Source of the DNA: CAYNVS01 sp964400725
Lineage (GTDB): Bacteria > Myxococcota_A > SURF-8 > CAYNVS01
NCBI GenBank assembly: GCA_964400725.1
Contig: CAYNVS010000054.1
Span: 1-16,374, forward strand
Reading direction: 5' to 3'
Length of the DNA: 16,374 nt
The notes beneath the pieces are model-generated. The model was not told where the DNA came from. It did no database searches and worked only from the letters and a program-made list of their open reading frames with translations. Shown here in pieces: positions 1 to 7,175 of this stretch. Position 1 is the first letter of the stretch, and every line of letters begins with the position of its first letter. Both the position numbers and the translations under genes were made by a program.

Positions 1-3000
1 AGCGCGTCCGTAAGACTTTACAGTTTATATAAAGGAACGCCAAAACTTACCGTTACGCCCGACGCGCTTACTTTCCCATCGACGCAGGTTACAAAGACGA
101 GCCAGCCTTCATGTCTGACGCTGGGCAATTACCCCGACGACTCCGACGCCAACAAAGCGGTTACAATTACTTCCATTTATCTGGACAGCCGCCAGAATTC
201 GATATTCGAGGGAAGCTCTCTTCCGACATATCCGCTTTACATCGCCCCCAAGAAAACGGTCAACGTCTGCTTCGTTTTTCACCCGACGGTTACCGGCGAA
301 CTGAAAGATACTATTGTGATAGAAAACGACGACCCGTCGCTTTCGGACGGAAAATTTAAAACCGAAATTTCGGACAAAGGCGTTGCGCCCGAAGCCGCGC
401 TCGATCCCGATCCGGTAAACTTCGGACGCAGAACCATAGGCCGCGTTCATACGATAAATATTAAAATTAAAAACAAAGGCGGCGCGGACATGCTGCTTAA
501 AAGCGTAACGCTCACCGAAAACTCTACGGGAGTTTTCGCCCTTCGCAATCTGCCTAATATACCCTCCGGCGGAATGACCGTCGCGTCGGGCGCTTACATC
601 GACGCAGACTTGGATTTTAATCCGCTCGGAGCCGGCTCGTACGGAGCAAAAATCTCCATAGAATCAGACGATCCGGTCAAGCCGAAACTGGTCGCGGACG
701 TTTCGGCCTTCGCGGTGGCGAGCGGCATTTTAATAGAACCGTCTTCCACCATCGCGTTCGGTTCTGTTAAGGTTTCCGAATCGTCCGAGCAGTCCGTTTC
801 TTTTAAAAATGCCGGCGACGACTCCGCAACCTTCAACGGCATTTCTTTCCTTCAGAACTCGCCCTTTTCTGAGCGCGACTCAAACGCATTTCCATTCACT
901 CTCGCCCCCGGAGCCGTTAAGCAGGTTTGGTTTAAATTCAATCCGCAGGCGGAAGGCTCTTACAACGAAAACGCGACGATTGAAATCGACCAAGCGTCGT
1001 CCGGCATTGATTTGACGTTCCTCGGCGATGGCGTCCTGCCCCGCATTAAAACCGATTTGGAAGGAAACGAAATGGCGTTCGGAGACGTCATCGTTTCCAA
1101 AGTAAAAACAATACAGTTGACGATAACCAACTCCGGTGGTTATCCTCTCAAAGTAACCGGCGTCAACCTTACAAACAGCGCTTCGCCGTTCTTTACCGTG
1201 TTGTACAACGGCGGCCCTGTGAACCCGTTCACGCTCAACGCGGGCGCGTCGAAGAAACTCGACGCAACCTTTGCGCCGACCGATATTGGCGGAGCCAACG
1301 GAACGCTGACGATTGAAAGCGACGCCGTAAACGATCCGGTTTTAAACATCTCGTTATCGGGGCGCGGCGTCAACCCGACGCTGGCGGTCGATCCGGAACT
1401 GACCAACAACGAATACGCCTTCGGACGCGTTCTGATAAATTCGTCCGTGGGGCCGTTCAACTTGAAACTGATTAATGCCGGAACCGGCGACCTTGTAATT
1501 ACAAACATATCGGTGGTTCACGGCTCTTCGCCGTGGATTACTTTCTCCGGCCTTCCCACGTTTGAGAGCGGGCAAACGACGACGCTTAAGCCTTTCGCTG
1601 AAACCGGCGACGCCGTCAGCTTTACCGCGCAATATTCGCCGATGCTGGAGGCCGAAGACAGAGCGACTCTGCAAATCGACTCCAACGCCGTCAACGGGCA
1701 GGCGTTGCTCCTCTTCAGAGGCGAGGGTTATTCCAACGCCATGACGTCTATTTACGTGGCCGAGAACGCGACGGGAACGGGAACCAAGGAATCGCCCATG
1801 GGCGATCTTCAGTCCGCGGTAAACTTGGCGCAGAGCGGATGGACGGTTTACGTATCCAAAGGAACTTATTCCGGCCCGATTGTTTTAAAGAACGGCGTGG
1901 CGGTGATGGGCGGATACGACGCGGCCGCTTCGTGGAGCTTCAACGCGGCGAACATCGTAAACATAAATACGTCGGTCAGCGACTCGCAGGGAAAGAGAAT
2001 CGGCATCCGAGCCCACGACATAACCGACCCGACGCTTGTGCAGGACGTACGCGTAAACGTGAAAGATAATTTCTCGCCAAGCGGAAGCAATTACGGCCTG
2101 CACGCGCAAAACGCGGCGGGGCTTACTCTTAAAAACGTCGTATTCACAATTGGGCGCGGCGGCGACGGAAACGACGGGGCAAACGGCCAGAATTCCGTTC
2201 AAACCGGCAAAGACGGAACGGCGGGCCAGCAGGGATGCGAAGACGATCATACTCTAACCTGCCAAACAATGGGAACTACCTGCGATAGACCTCTTGTTGG
2301 AATCGGCGGAACGCTTAGCGGCTGCTTATGGGGAACGCAGCCCGGCGCGGGAGGCAGCGGAGGAGCCTGCGGCAAAGACAACCACAACGGCGGACAAAAC
2401 GGAAGCCCCGGCATAGCCGGAGGTCCCGATGGAAGCGGCGGAGCTGGCGGAAGAGCCGGAATCTGCTGCGACGATCCGGCGGAAAACGCCGGAAACGGCG
2501 GCGATGGGGCGAACGGAGCGGCGGGTTCAAACGCTTCGGGCGGCGCGGCGTTCGGGCAGCTATCCAATGGATTCTACCTGCCTGCGGACGGCGGAAGCGA
2601 CGCGACCGACGGACAAGGAGGATTCGGAGGAGGAGGAGGAGGAGGAGGAGGAGGAGGATCCTCATACGTTTGGGATTGTTCAAGCTACGGCGGAGCGGGC
2701 GGCGGCGGGGGATCGGGCGGCTGCGGCGGCCAAAAAGGCGAGTCCGGCAAAGGAGGAGGAGGCGCGTTCGGCGTCATGCTGGTCGGCACTACAATTACGA
2801 TGATTAATGTAACCGTCAATAACGGCAAGGGCGGAGACGGCGGAGACGGCGGAACCGGCGGAATAGGAGCCGCTGGCGGTAACGGAGCGGGCGGCGGCGG
2901 AAAGGTTTCCAGTTCCTTCGACGATTCCGGCACGGGCGGCGCGGGCGGAAAAGGCGGAACCGGCGGAAAGGGCGGCGAAGGCGCTGGCGGCGGCGGCGGG

Positions 3001-3144
3001 CCTTCATATTGTTTCTACGCGACTAATACGTCCATTCTGCCTACAGGCAGCGACTGGCTTTGCTCCGGCGTTCAGGGCGGACGCGGCGGAAATTCTTACG
3101 GAAATAAGGGCGCCGACGGCATGTCGGGAGAAAAGAACTGGTAA
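1..3144 (+). CDS. Large secreted surface protein: Ig-like (ASH/choice-of-anchor D) repeats, beta-helix segment, glycine-rich C-terminus (5' end outside window)
   Basis: The frame is open from base 1 to the TAA at 3142-3144 (1047 residues), so the start lies upstream; the GTG at 316 is only an internal valine. Residues about 14-578 hold five Ig-like units of roughly 105-120 residues. Each opens with a pattern like 'DPxxxxFGxV' and carries 'NxGxxxLxVxxV' and 'FxPxxxGxxxxxLxIxSDDP' strands, as in ASPM-SPD-2-Hydin / choice-of-anchor D domains. Residues about 581-710 ('YVAENATGTGTKESPM', 'VYVSKGTYSGPIVLKNGV', 'MGGYD') resemble the DUF1565 right-handed beta-helix entry. Residues about 719-1047 are glycine-rich with GGxGGxG runs, scattered cysteines and an 11-glycine tract. 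No C-terminal sorting motif or membrane anchor is visible. I infer an extracellular or outer-surface, disulfide-containing structural or adhesive protein. The domain types are fairly sure; the ligand and mode of export are unknown. Confidence 0.85.
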   Translation, partial: SASVRLYSLYKGTPKLTVTPDALTFPSTQVTKTSQPSCLTLGNYPDDSDANKAVTITSIYLDSRQNSIFEGSSLPTYPLYIAPKKTVNVCFVFHPTVTGELKDTIVIENDDPSLSDGKFKTEISDKGVAPEAALDPDPVNFGRRTIGRVHTINIKIKNKGGADMLLKSVTLTENSTGVFALRNLPNIPSGGMTVASGAYIDADLDFNPLGAGSYGAKISIESDDPVKPKLVADVSAFAVASGILIEPSSTIAFGSVKVSESSEQSVSFKNAGDDSATFNGISFLQNSPFSERDSNAFPFTLAPGAVKQVWFKFNPQAEGSYNENATIEIDQASSGIDLTFLGDGVLPRIKTDLEGNEMAFGDVIVSKVKTIQLTITNSGGYPLKVTGVNLTNSASPFFTVLYNGGPVNPFTLNAGASKKLDATFAPTDIGGANGTLTIESDAVNDPVLNISLSGRGVNPTLAVDPELTNNEYAFGRVLINSSVGPFNLKLINAGTGDLVITNISVVHGSSPWITFSGLPTFESGQTTTLKPFAETGDAVSFTAQYSPMLEAEDRATLQIDSNAVNGQALLLFRGEGYSNAMTSIYVAENATGTGTKESPMGDLQSAVNLAQSGWTVYVSKGTYSGPIVLKNGVAVMGGYDAAASWSFNAANIVNINTSVSDSQGKRIGIRAHDITDPTLVQDVRVNVKDNFSPSGSNYGLHAQNAAGLTLKNVVFTIGRGGDGNDGANGQNSVQTGKDGTAGQQGCEDDHTLTCQTMGTTCDRPLVGIGGTLSGCLWGTQPGAGGSGGACGKDNHNGGQNGSPGIAGGPDGSGGAGGRAGICCDDPAENAGNGGDGANGAAGSNASGGAAFGQLSNGFYLPADGGSDATDGQGGFGGGGGGGGGGGSSYVWDCSSYGGAGGGGGSGGCGGQKGESGKGGGGAFGVMLVGTTITMINVTVNNGKGGDGGDGGTGGIGAAGGNGAGGGGKVSSSFDDSGTGGAGGKGGTGGKGGEGAGGGGGPSYCFYATNTSILPTGSDWLCSGVQGGRGGNSYGNKGADGMSGEKNW
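2626..2658 (+). repeat. (GGA)11 triplet microsatellite encoding eleven glycines
   Basis: Eleven perfect GGA codons lie in frame inside the glycine-rich region of the surface protein, between a TTC (Phe) and a TCC (Ser) codon. The surrounding glycines use GGC and GGA mixed, so the uniform run is a true nucleotide repeat and not just codon bias. Slippage here would add or remove glycines without a frameshift. Confidence 0.9.
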
Positions 3145-3203
3145 AAACGCGCGGCTCGATTGGGAAAACATAGACGCAATTACAAGCGTCGCGGAGGGAA
3201 TAA

Positions 3204-4976
3204 GTGAAGGAAATTACCGTTGAATCGGTGTTGGAAACTCTTGTAAATTACGGATACGTCGATAAAGAGCTGATTCCTGAAATCGAAAAGGCGTACGCCT
3301 CGGAAAAAGCGCGGCTCTTTCGCAAACGCTGGGACGAAGGACTGGGCGAGCCGTCGGTGGCGCAGGTTCTTGGGAACATCGGCATACCGCTTACTACCGG
3401 CATCGGAGAACTTTTGTCGGAAGACCTGGTAACAGAGTTAATAGCCCGGCAGCTCGGCCTCAAATACGAAAAAATCGACCCGCTTAAAATAGACTCAGAC
3501 GTTGTGCAGATGGTCAGCAGACCGTTTTGCCGCAAGCACGGCATTCTCCCCATCCGGCGCAAAGGAGAAAACCTCGAAGTAGCCGTCTTCAATCCGCTAG
3601 TCAAAGAGCCTTACGAAACGATTAAGCGCTTAACCGGTTTGAAAGCCGCGCCCGTGGTCGCTTCCCTTAGCGACATTGAGAAGACCATCAACGAAGTTAT
3701 GGGGTTCAAGAAATCTGTCGAGAAGGCTGCCAAACAAATCGAAGCCGGAGTTGACATCGGCAACCTAGAACAGCTTATTAAACTGTCCGACTTGAAAGAC
3801 CTTGAATCGGACGACCGGCACGTAGTCGCCGCGGTGGAATACCTGCTGCATTATTCGTTGAGCGAACGCGTTACCGACATACACATCGAGCCGCTTCGCG
3901 AGGAGTCGCGCATACGAGTCCGCATAGACGGCATTCTCCATACTATTTTTTCGGCGCCCAAACCGGTTCATCAAGCGATGGTCAACCGCATCAAGGCTCT
4001 GAGCCGTCTCGACATAGCGGAGCGGCGCAGACCGCAGGACGGCCGCCTTAAAACGACCGCGCCCGACGAGCGCGAAGTTGAAATGCGCGTATCGACAATT
4101 TCTACCGCGTTTGGAGAAAAAATAGTCATCCGAATTTTTGAGGCGGGCGAGCTTATTCAAGATATAGAGAAGCTGGGATTTTTCCCGGAACAGTTCGAGA
4201 TTTACAAACGGCTGGTGCGCAGCCAAACCGGCATAATACTAATAACCGGCCCCACTGGAAGCGGAAAAACGACCACGCTCTATTCTACGCTAAAACACAT
4301 TCATTCGCCGACGATAAACATCGTAACAATAGAAGACCCGATAGAAATGGTGTTGGAAGAGTTTAACCAGGTCGCGGTTCAGCGAAAAATCGGCATGGAT
4401 TTCGCAACCAGTCTTAAACACATTTTAAGACAAGACCCCGACGTGATAATGGTGGGAGAAATCCGCGACGCCGAGACCGCGGAGAACGCGGTCGCCGCGG
4501 CCATGACCGGACATCTAGTCTTCGCTACTCTGCACGCCAACGACTCCGTCAGCGCGGCTATCAGACTTGAGGAGCTTGGGCTTAAAAGGTATTTAATAGC
4601 CTCGACTCTCCGCGGCGTGGTCGCGCAAAGGCTTGTGCGCCGAATTTGTCCCAACTGTAAAATAGAGCGCCAACTCGACGAGAAAAGCATGCGCGCGCTC
4701 GACATCGTGCCGCCCGAAGGACGCAAAACTCTGACGGTTTACGAAGGCGAAGGATGCAACGTCTGCCGCGGAACCGGTTATTATAAGCGTATGGGAGTCT
4801 TCGAGGTTTTGGACGTAACAGACAGATTAGCCCGCATGATAAAACAAGGCTCCGACGCCCGCGAGCTTTGGAGCGCCTCGCTTCAAGAAGGGCTGACTCC
4901 TCTGCGCGACAACGGCATCAGACTTTTAGCGACGGGAATTACGACGTACGACGAGCTTCTAAGATCGCTCGTATGA
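3204..4976 (+). CDS. GspE/PilB family ATPase (type II secretion / type IV pilus assembly)
   Basis: This 590-residue protein is a hexameric cytoplasmic motor ATPase that powers pilus or pseudopilus assembly. Residues about 1-165 form an N-terminal MshEN/T2SSE_N-like domain. The ATPase core shows the Asp-box region ('DIHIEPLREESRIRVRIDGI', near residues 225-244), Walker A GPTGSGKT at 349-356, Walker B DPDVIMVGEIRD at 411-422 and the His box ATLHAND with His444. A four-cysteine zinc motif is present (Cys482/485 and Cys518/521), typical of GspE and PilB and usually absent from the retraction ATPase PilT. The start is GTG at 3204, with GGAGGG at about 3193-3198. No pilin, pilC/gspF, pilM-Q or secretin gene is in the window, so GspE and PilB cannot be separated by context. 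The next gene starts 21 nt downstream and is probably cotranscribed. Confidence 0.93.
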   Translation: MKEITVESVLETLVNYGYVDKELIPEIEKAYASEKARLFRKRWDEGLGEPSVAQVLGNIGIPLTTGIGELLSEDLVTELIARQLGLKYEKIDPLKIDSDVVQMVSRPFCRKHGILPIRRKGENLEVAVFNPLVKEPYETIKRLTGLKAAPVVASLSDIEKTINEVMGFKKSVEKAAKQIEAGVDIGNLEQLIKLSDLKDLESDDRHVVAAVEYLLHYSLSERVTDIHIEPLREESRIRVRIDGILHTIFSAPKPVHQAMVNRIKALSRLDIAERRRPQDGRLKTTAPDEREVEMRVSTISTAFGEKIVIRIFEAGELIQDIEKLGFFPEQFEIYKRLVRSQTGIILITGPTGSGKTTTLYSTLKHIHSPTINIVTIEDPIEMVLEEFNQVAVQRKIGMDFATSLKHILRQDPDVIMVGEIRDAETAENAVAAAMTGHLVFATLHANDSVSAAIRLEELGLKRYLIASTLRGVVAQRLVRRICPNCKIERQLDEKSMRALDIVPPEGRKTLTVYEGEGCNVCRGTGYYKRMGVFEVLDVTDRLARMIKQGSDARELWSASLQEGLTPLRDNGIRLLATGITTYDELLRSLV

Positions 4977-4997
4977 CGAATACGGAGACGGCAAAAT

Positions 4998-6506
4998 ATG
5001 GAAACTGCAAAGCCCGCTCAAACGGTTAAACTTCAAGCGACGGCCGCCGAGTTTCTCGCTTACGTCAAGTCGGGGCACTCTCTTTATTGGCTTAAAACTA
5101 CCGACGAGACCGCGGCGAAAGACTGTTTGGCTCCGGTAATCGACCTGATTTGCGAAGGCGAAGAAAAGAACGGCGGTTTTGCCGTCGTTAGCAGCGCGGA
5201 AGCGGCTCATCAAACCGCCGACTTTGAGAAAATTCTTGAACGCGCAGTTAAGCAGCGCGCATTTTCGGTAATAATGGTCGCCGACGCTCACCTGCTTTTT
5301 AAAAGCGACGCTTTTATGGCGAGACGGATTAAAGATATGCAAGGTTTTTTAAAAACGAAAAACATTTATTTGGTTTTCGTTTCGCCGACCTCGCAAGCTC
5401 CGCTCGAACTTGAACGCGAAATTCACTATTTAGAGCTGCCCCTGCCCAGTTTCAACGAAATTTACTCTTACTTTGAGGCTTACGGTTTCTGGCGGAAATC
5501 CGAACTCTCCTACAAAGCGGCTACCGTCTGCCGGGGGCTTACGATGCGCGAAATTAAAAAGGCGGCGGCGCGCGCTAAAATCGCGTACGCTTCTACGCAG
5601 GACGAAAACGACGCTATGAATTCGCTCGTCCAAGAAAAAAAGTCCGCATTGAAGAGATCGCGCGGCCTCGACGTAGTAGATCAAATACCTACGATGGACG
5701 AAGTGGGCGGAATGGCGGAAGTGAAGAACTGGCTGTCGGCGAGGCGTTACGCCTTTTCGCCCAAAGCGCAGAAATTCGGTCTTCCGCTGCCCAAAGGGCT
5801 TTTGCTGCTGGGCGTGCAAGGCTGCGGAAAAAGCATGTTCAGCAAAGCGAGCGCGTCCATTTTTAACTTTCCGTTAGTCAGGCTCGACGTCGGCTCGCTG
5901 TTCGTTTCCGATTTGCCCGCAGACGAGCTTCTGCGCCGCGCGCTTGATACCTGCGACAACCTTTCGCCCGCGGTTCTATGGCTTGACGAAATAGAAAAAG
6001 GATTCGCCGGAAGCCAAGGGCAGGACTTCGGCGCGACGAGGCTTTTAGGCTACTTTCTATCTTGGCTTCAAGAACGTACATCTCAGGTCTTTGTAGTGGC
6101 CACGGCAAACAATATCGACCTGCTGCCGCCCGAATTCGTGCGCAAAGGACGTTTCGACGAAATTTTCTTCGTCGATTTGCCGACCGAAAACGAGCGCCGC
6201 GAAATTTTCAAGGTTCATTTAAAGAAAAGAAAGCGCAATCCCGACAATATGAACCTCGACAAGGCGGTAGAAATTACCCGGAATTTCTCCGGCGCGGAAA
6301 TCGAGCAGGTAATAGTTTCGGCGCTTTTCCGAGCCTATTCAGCCTCGCGCGACGTAACGGCCGAGGACGTTTTCCGCGAAGCAGAATTGATGATACCGCT
6401 TTACAAAACGCAGGAAGAATCAATAAAGAAACTGCGCGAATGGGCGGCCAACCGCGCGCGTCCGGCAAGCTCCGACTCCTCTTTATTAAAATATTTTAAA
6501 GGGTGA
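4998..6506 (+). CDS. Ycf46-type AAA+ ATPase
   Basis: The 502-residue protein matches the bacterial/plastid Ycf46 family in length and layout. An N-terminal domain (about 1-170; 'EFLAYVKSGHSLYWLKTTDE' resembles the family's start) precedes a linker and an AAA+ module. Motifs: 'PKGLLLLGVQGCGKS' with Walker A at 272-279, Walker B 'VLWLDEIEKG' with Asp330/Glu331, sensor 1 'VVATANN', and 'RKGRFDEIFF' with Arg382 and Arg385 as arginine-finger candidates. The AAA lid helices follow to about residue 470. The family is widely conserved but poorly characterised; a cyanobacterial member has been linked to inorganic carbon or photosynthetic regulation, which need not apply here. The ATG at 4998 has a GGAG at 4984-4987. 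Placement directly behind the GspE/PilB ATPase suggests coexpression. I infer a remodelling ATPase; the substrate is unknown. Confidence 0.9.
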   Translation: METAKPAQTVKLQATAAEFLAYVKSGHSLYWLKTTDETAAKDCLAPVIDLICEGEEKNGGFAVVSSAEAAHQTADFEKILERAVKQRAFSVIMVADAHLLFKSDAFMARRIKDMQGFLKTKNIYLVFVSPTSQAPLELEREIHYLELPLPSFNEIYSYFEAYGFWRKSELSYKAATVCRGLTMREIKKAAARAKIAYASTQDENDAMNSLVQEKKSALKRSRGLDVVDQIPTMDEVGGMAEVKNWLSARRYAFSPKAQKFGLPLPKGLLLLGVQGCGKSMFSKASASIFNFPLVRLDVGSLFVSDLPADELLRRALDTCDNLSPAVLWLDEIEKGFAGSQGQDFGATRLLGYFLSWLQERTSQVFVVATANNIDLLPPEFVRKGRFDEIFFVDLPTENERREIFKVHLKKRKRNPDNMNLDKAVEITRNFSGAEIEQVIVSALFRAYSASRDVTAEDVFREAELMIPLYKTQEESIKKLREWAANRARPASSDSSLLKYFKG

Positions 6507-6531
6507 ACCCTCGCCGAATTCGCGCGAAAGT

Positions 6532-7113
6532 TTAAAAAACGCCGTGTTCGCTCAATATTTTTAACGCCAGAGCCGCGAGGATTACTCCGCCGGCGACCTC
6601 GGCGTATTTCCCAAATTTAAATTTAGAGGCCGCCGCCGCGCCGAGCCTCATACCCGCCGCGGTGAAAGCCGCCGCGGTGAATCCTATTACCGCCGCGGGC
6701 TGCCATACGCCTACGCCTATCATCGACAGACTCAAACCGACGGCAAAAGCGTCTATGCTGGTCGCCACCGACAAAGCCACAAGCGACGAACCCTTAGTCG
6801 GGTCGGAGCAAGGAGCCGCGGAATCGTCTTCTTCGTCTTTGCGCGAAAAAGCCTCGTAAATCATTTTTAATCCAACGAAAGCCAGCAGCGCAAACGCAAT
6901 CCAGTGGTCGAACGCTTCTACCTGACGCTGAAAAAGCGCGCCGAGAAACCAGCCGGCGACGGGCATGGCCGCTTGAAAGAAACCGAAATGAAACGAAAGC
7001 CTGAAGATTTGGCGGCGGTTGAGGCATTTCAGTTTCATACCGGACGAAACCGCAACCGCGAAGGCGTCCATTGAAAGCGAAACCGCTATTGCAAAAGTTT
7101 CCCAAAACTGCAT
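6532..7113 (-). CDS. mntP: MntP manganese efflux pump
   Basis: This 193-residue polytopic inner-membrane protein has the MntP (DUF204) length and two internally repeated halves of about three membrane segments each. The paired signature motifs are 'SMDAFAVAVSSGM' with Asp16 and 'SIDAFAVGLSLSM' with Asp121; the equivalent acidic residues are needed for Mn2+ export in the E. coli protein. Between the halves is an acidic cytoplasmic loop ('RKDEEDDSAAPCSDPTKG'). It is the last gene of the minus-strand group, 62 nt after the GT39 gene. The gap is too short for a full yybP-ykoY manganese riboswitch, so regulation is probably read-through or a simple leader. The only Shine-Dalgarno-like sequence (AAGGA) is about 15 nt from the ATG, longer than ideal. 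It ends convergently with the Ycf46 gene, leaving 25 nt between the stops. Confidence 0.93.
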   Translation of the reverse strand: MQFWETFAIAVSLSMDAFAVAVSSGMKLKCLNRRQIFRLSFHFGFFQAAMPVAGWFLGALFQRQVEAFDHWIAFALLAFVGLKMIYEAFSRKDEEDDSAAPCSDPTKGSSLVALSVATSIDAFAVGLSLSMIGVGVWQPAAVIGFTAAAFTAAGMRLGAAAASKFKFGKYAEVAGGVILAALALKILSEHGVF

Positions 7114-7175
7114 CGGACGATAAATATTCCTTCGTAAGAGGCAAAAGCGTTTTATATTACGCGAAAAAGATTAAA

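Noticed and set aside
2328..2807. Arg-rich and Pro-rich open frames over the glycine-rich coding region, on both strands
   Set aside because: They arise from reading GGC/GGA repeats out of frame, have no start signals and look like no known protein.
3173..3190. Small hairpin GACGC/GCGTC just upstream of the GspE/PilB ribosome binding site
   Set aside because: A five-bp stem with an eight-nt loop is expected by chance, and it does not cover the Shine-Dalgarno.
6507..6531. Palindrome TTCGCGCGAA as a shared terminator between the convergent Ycf46 and mntP genes
   Set aside because: The stem has essentially no loop and no T-run on either side, so it is unlikely to terminate transcription.
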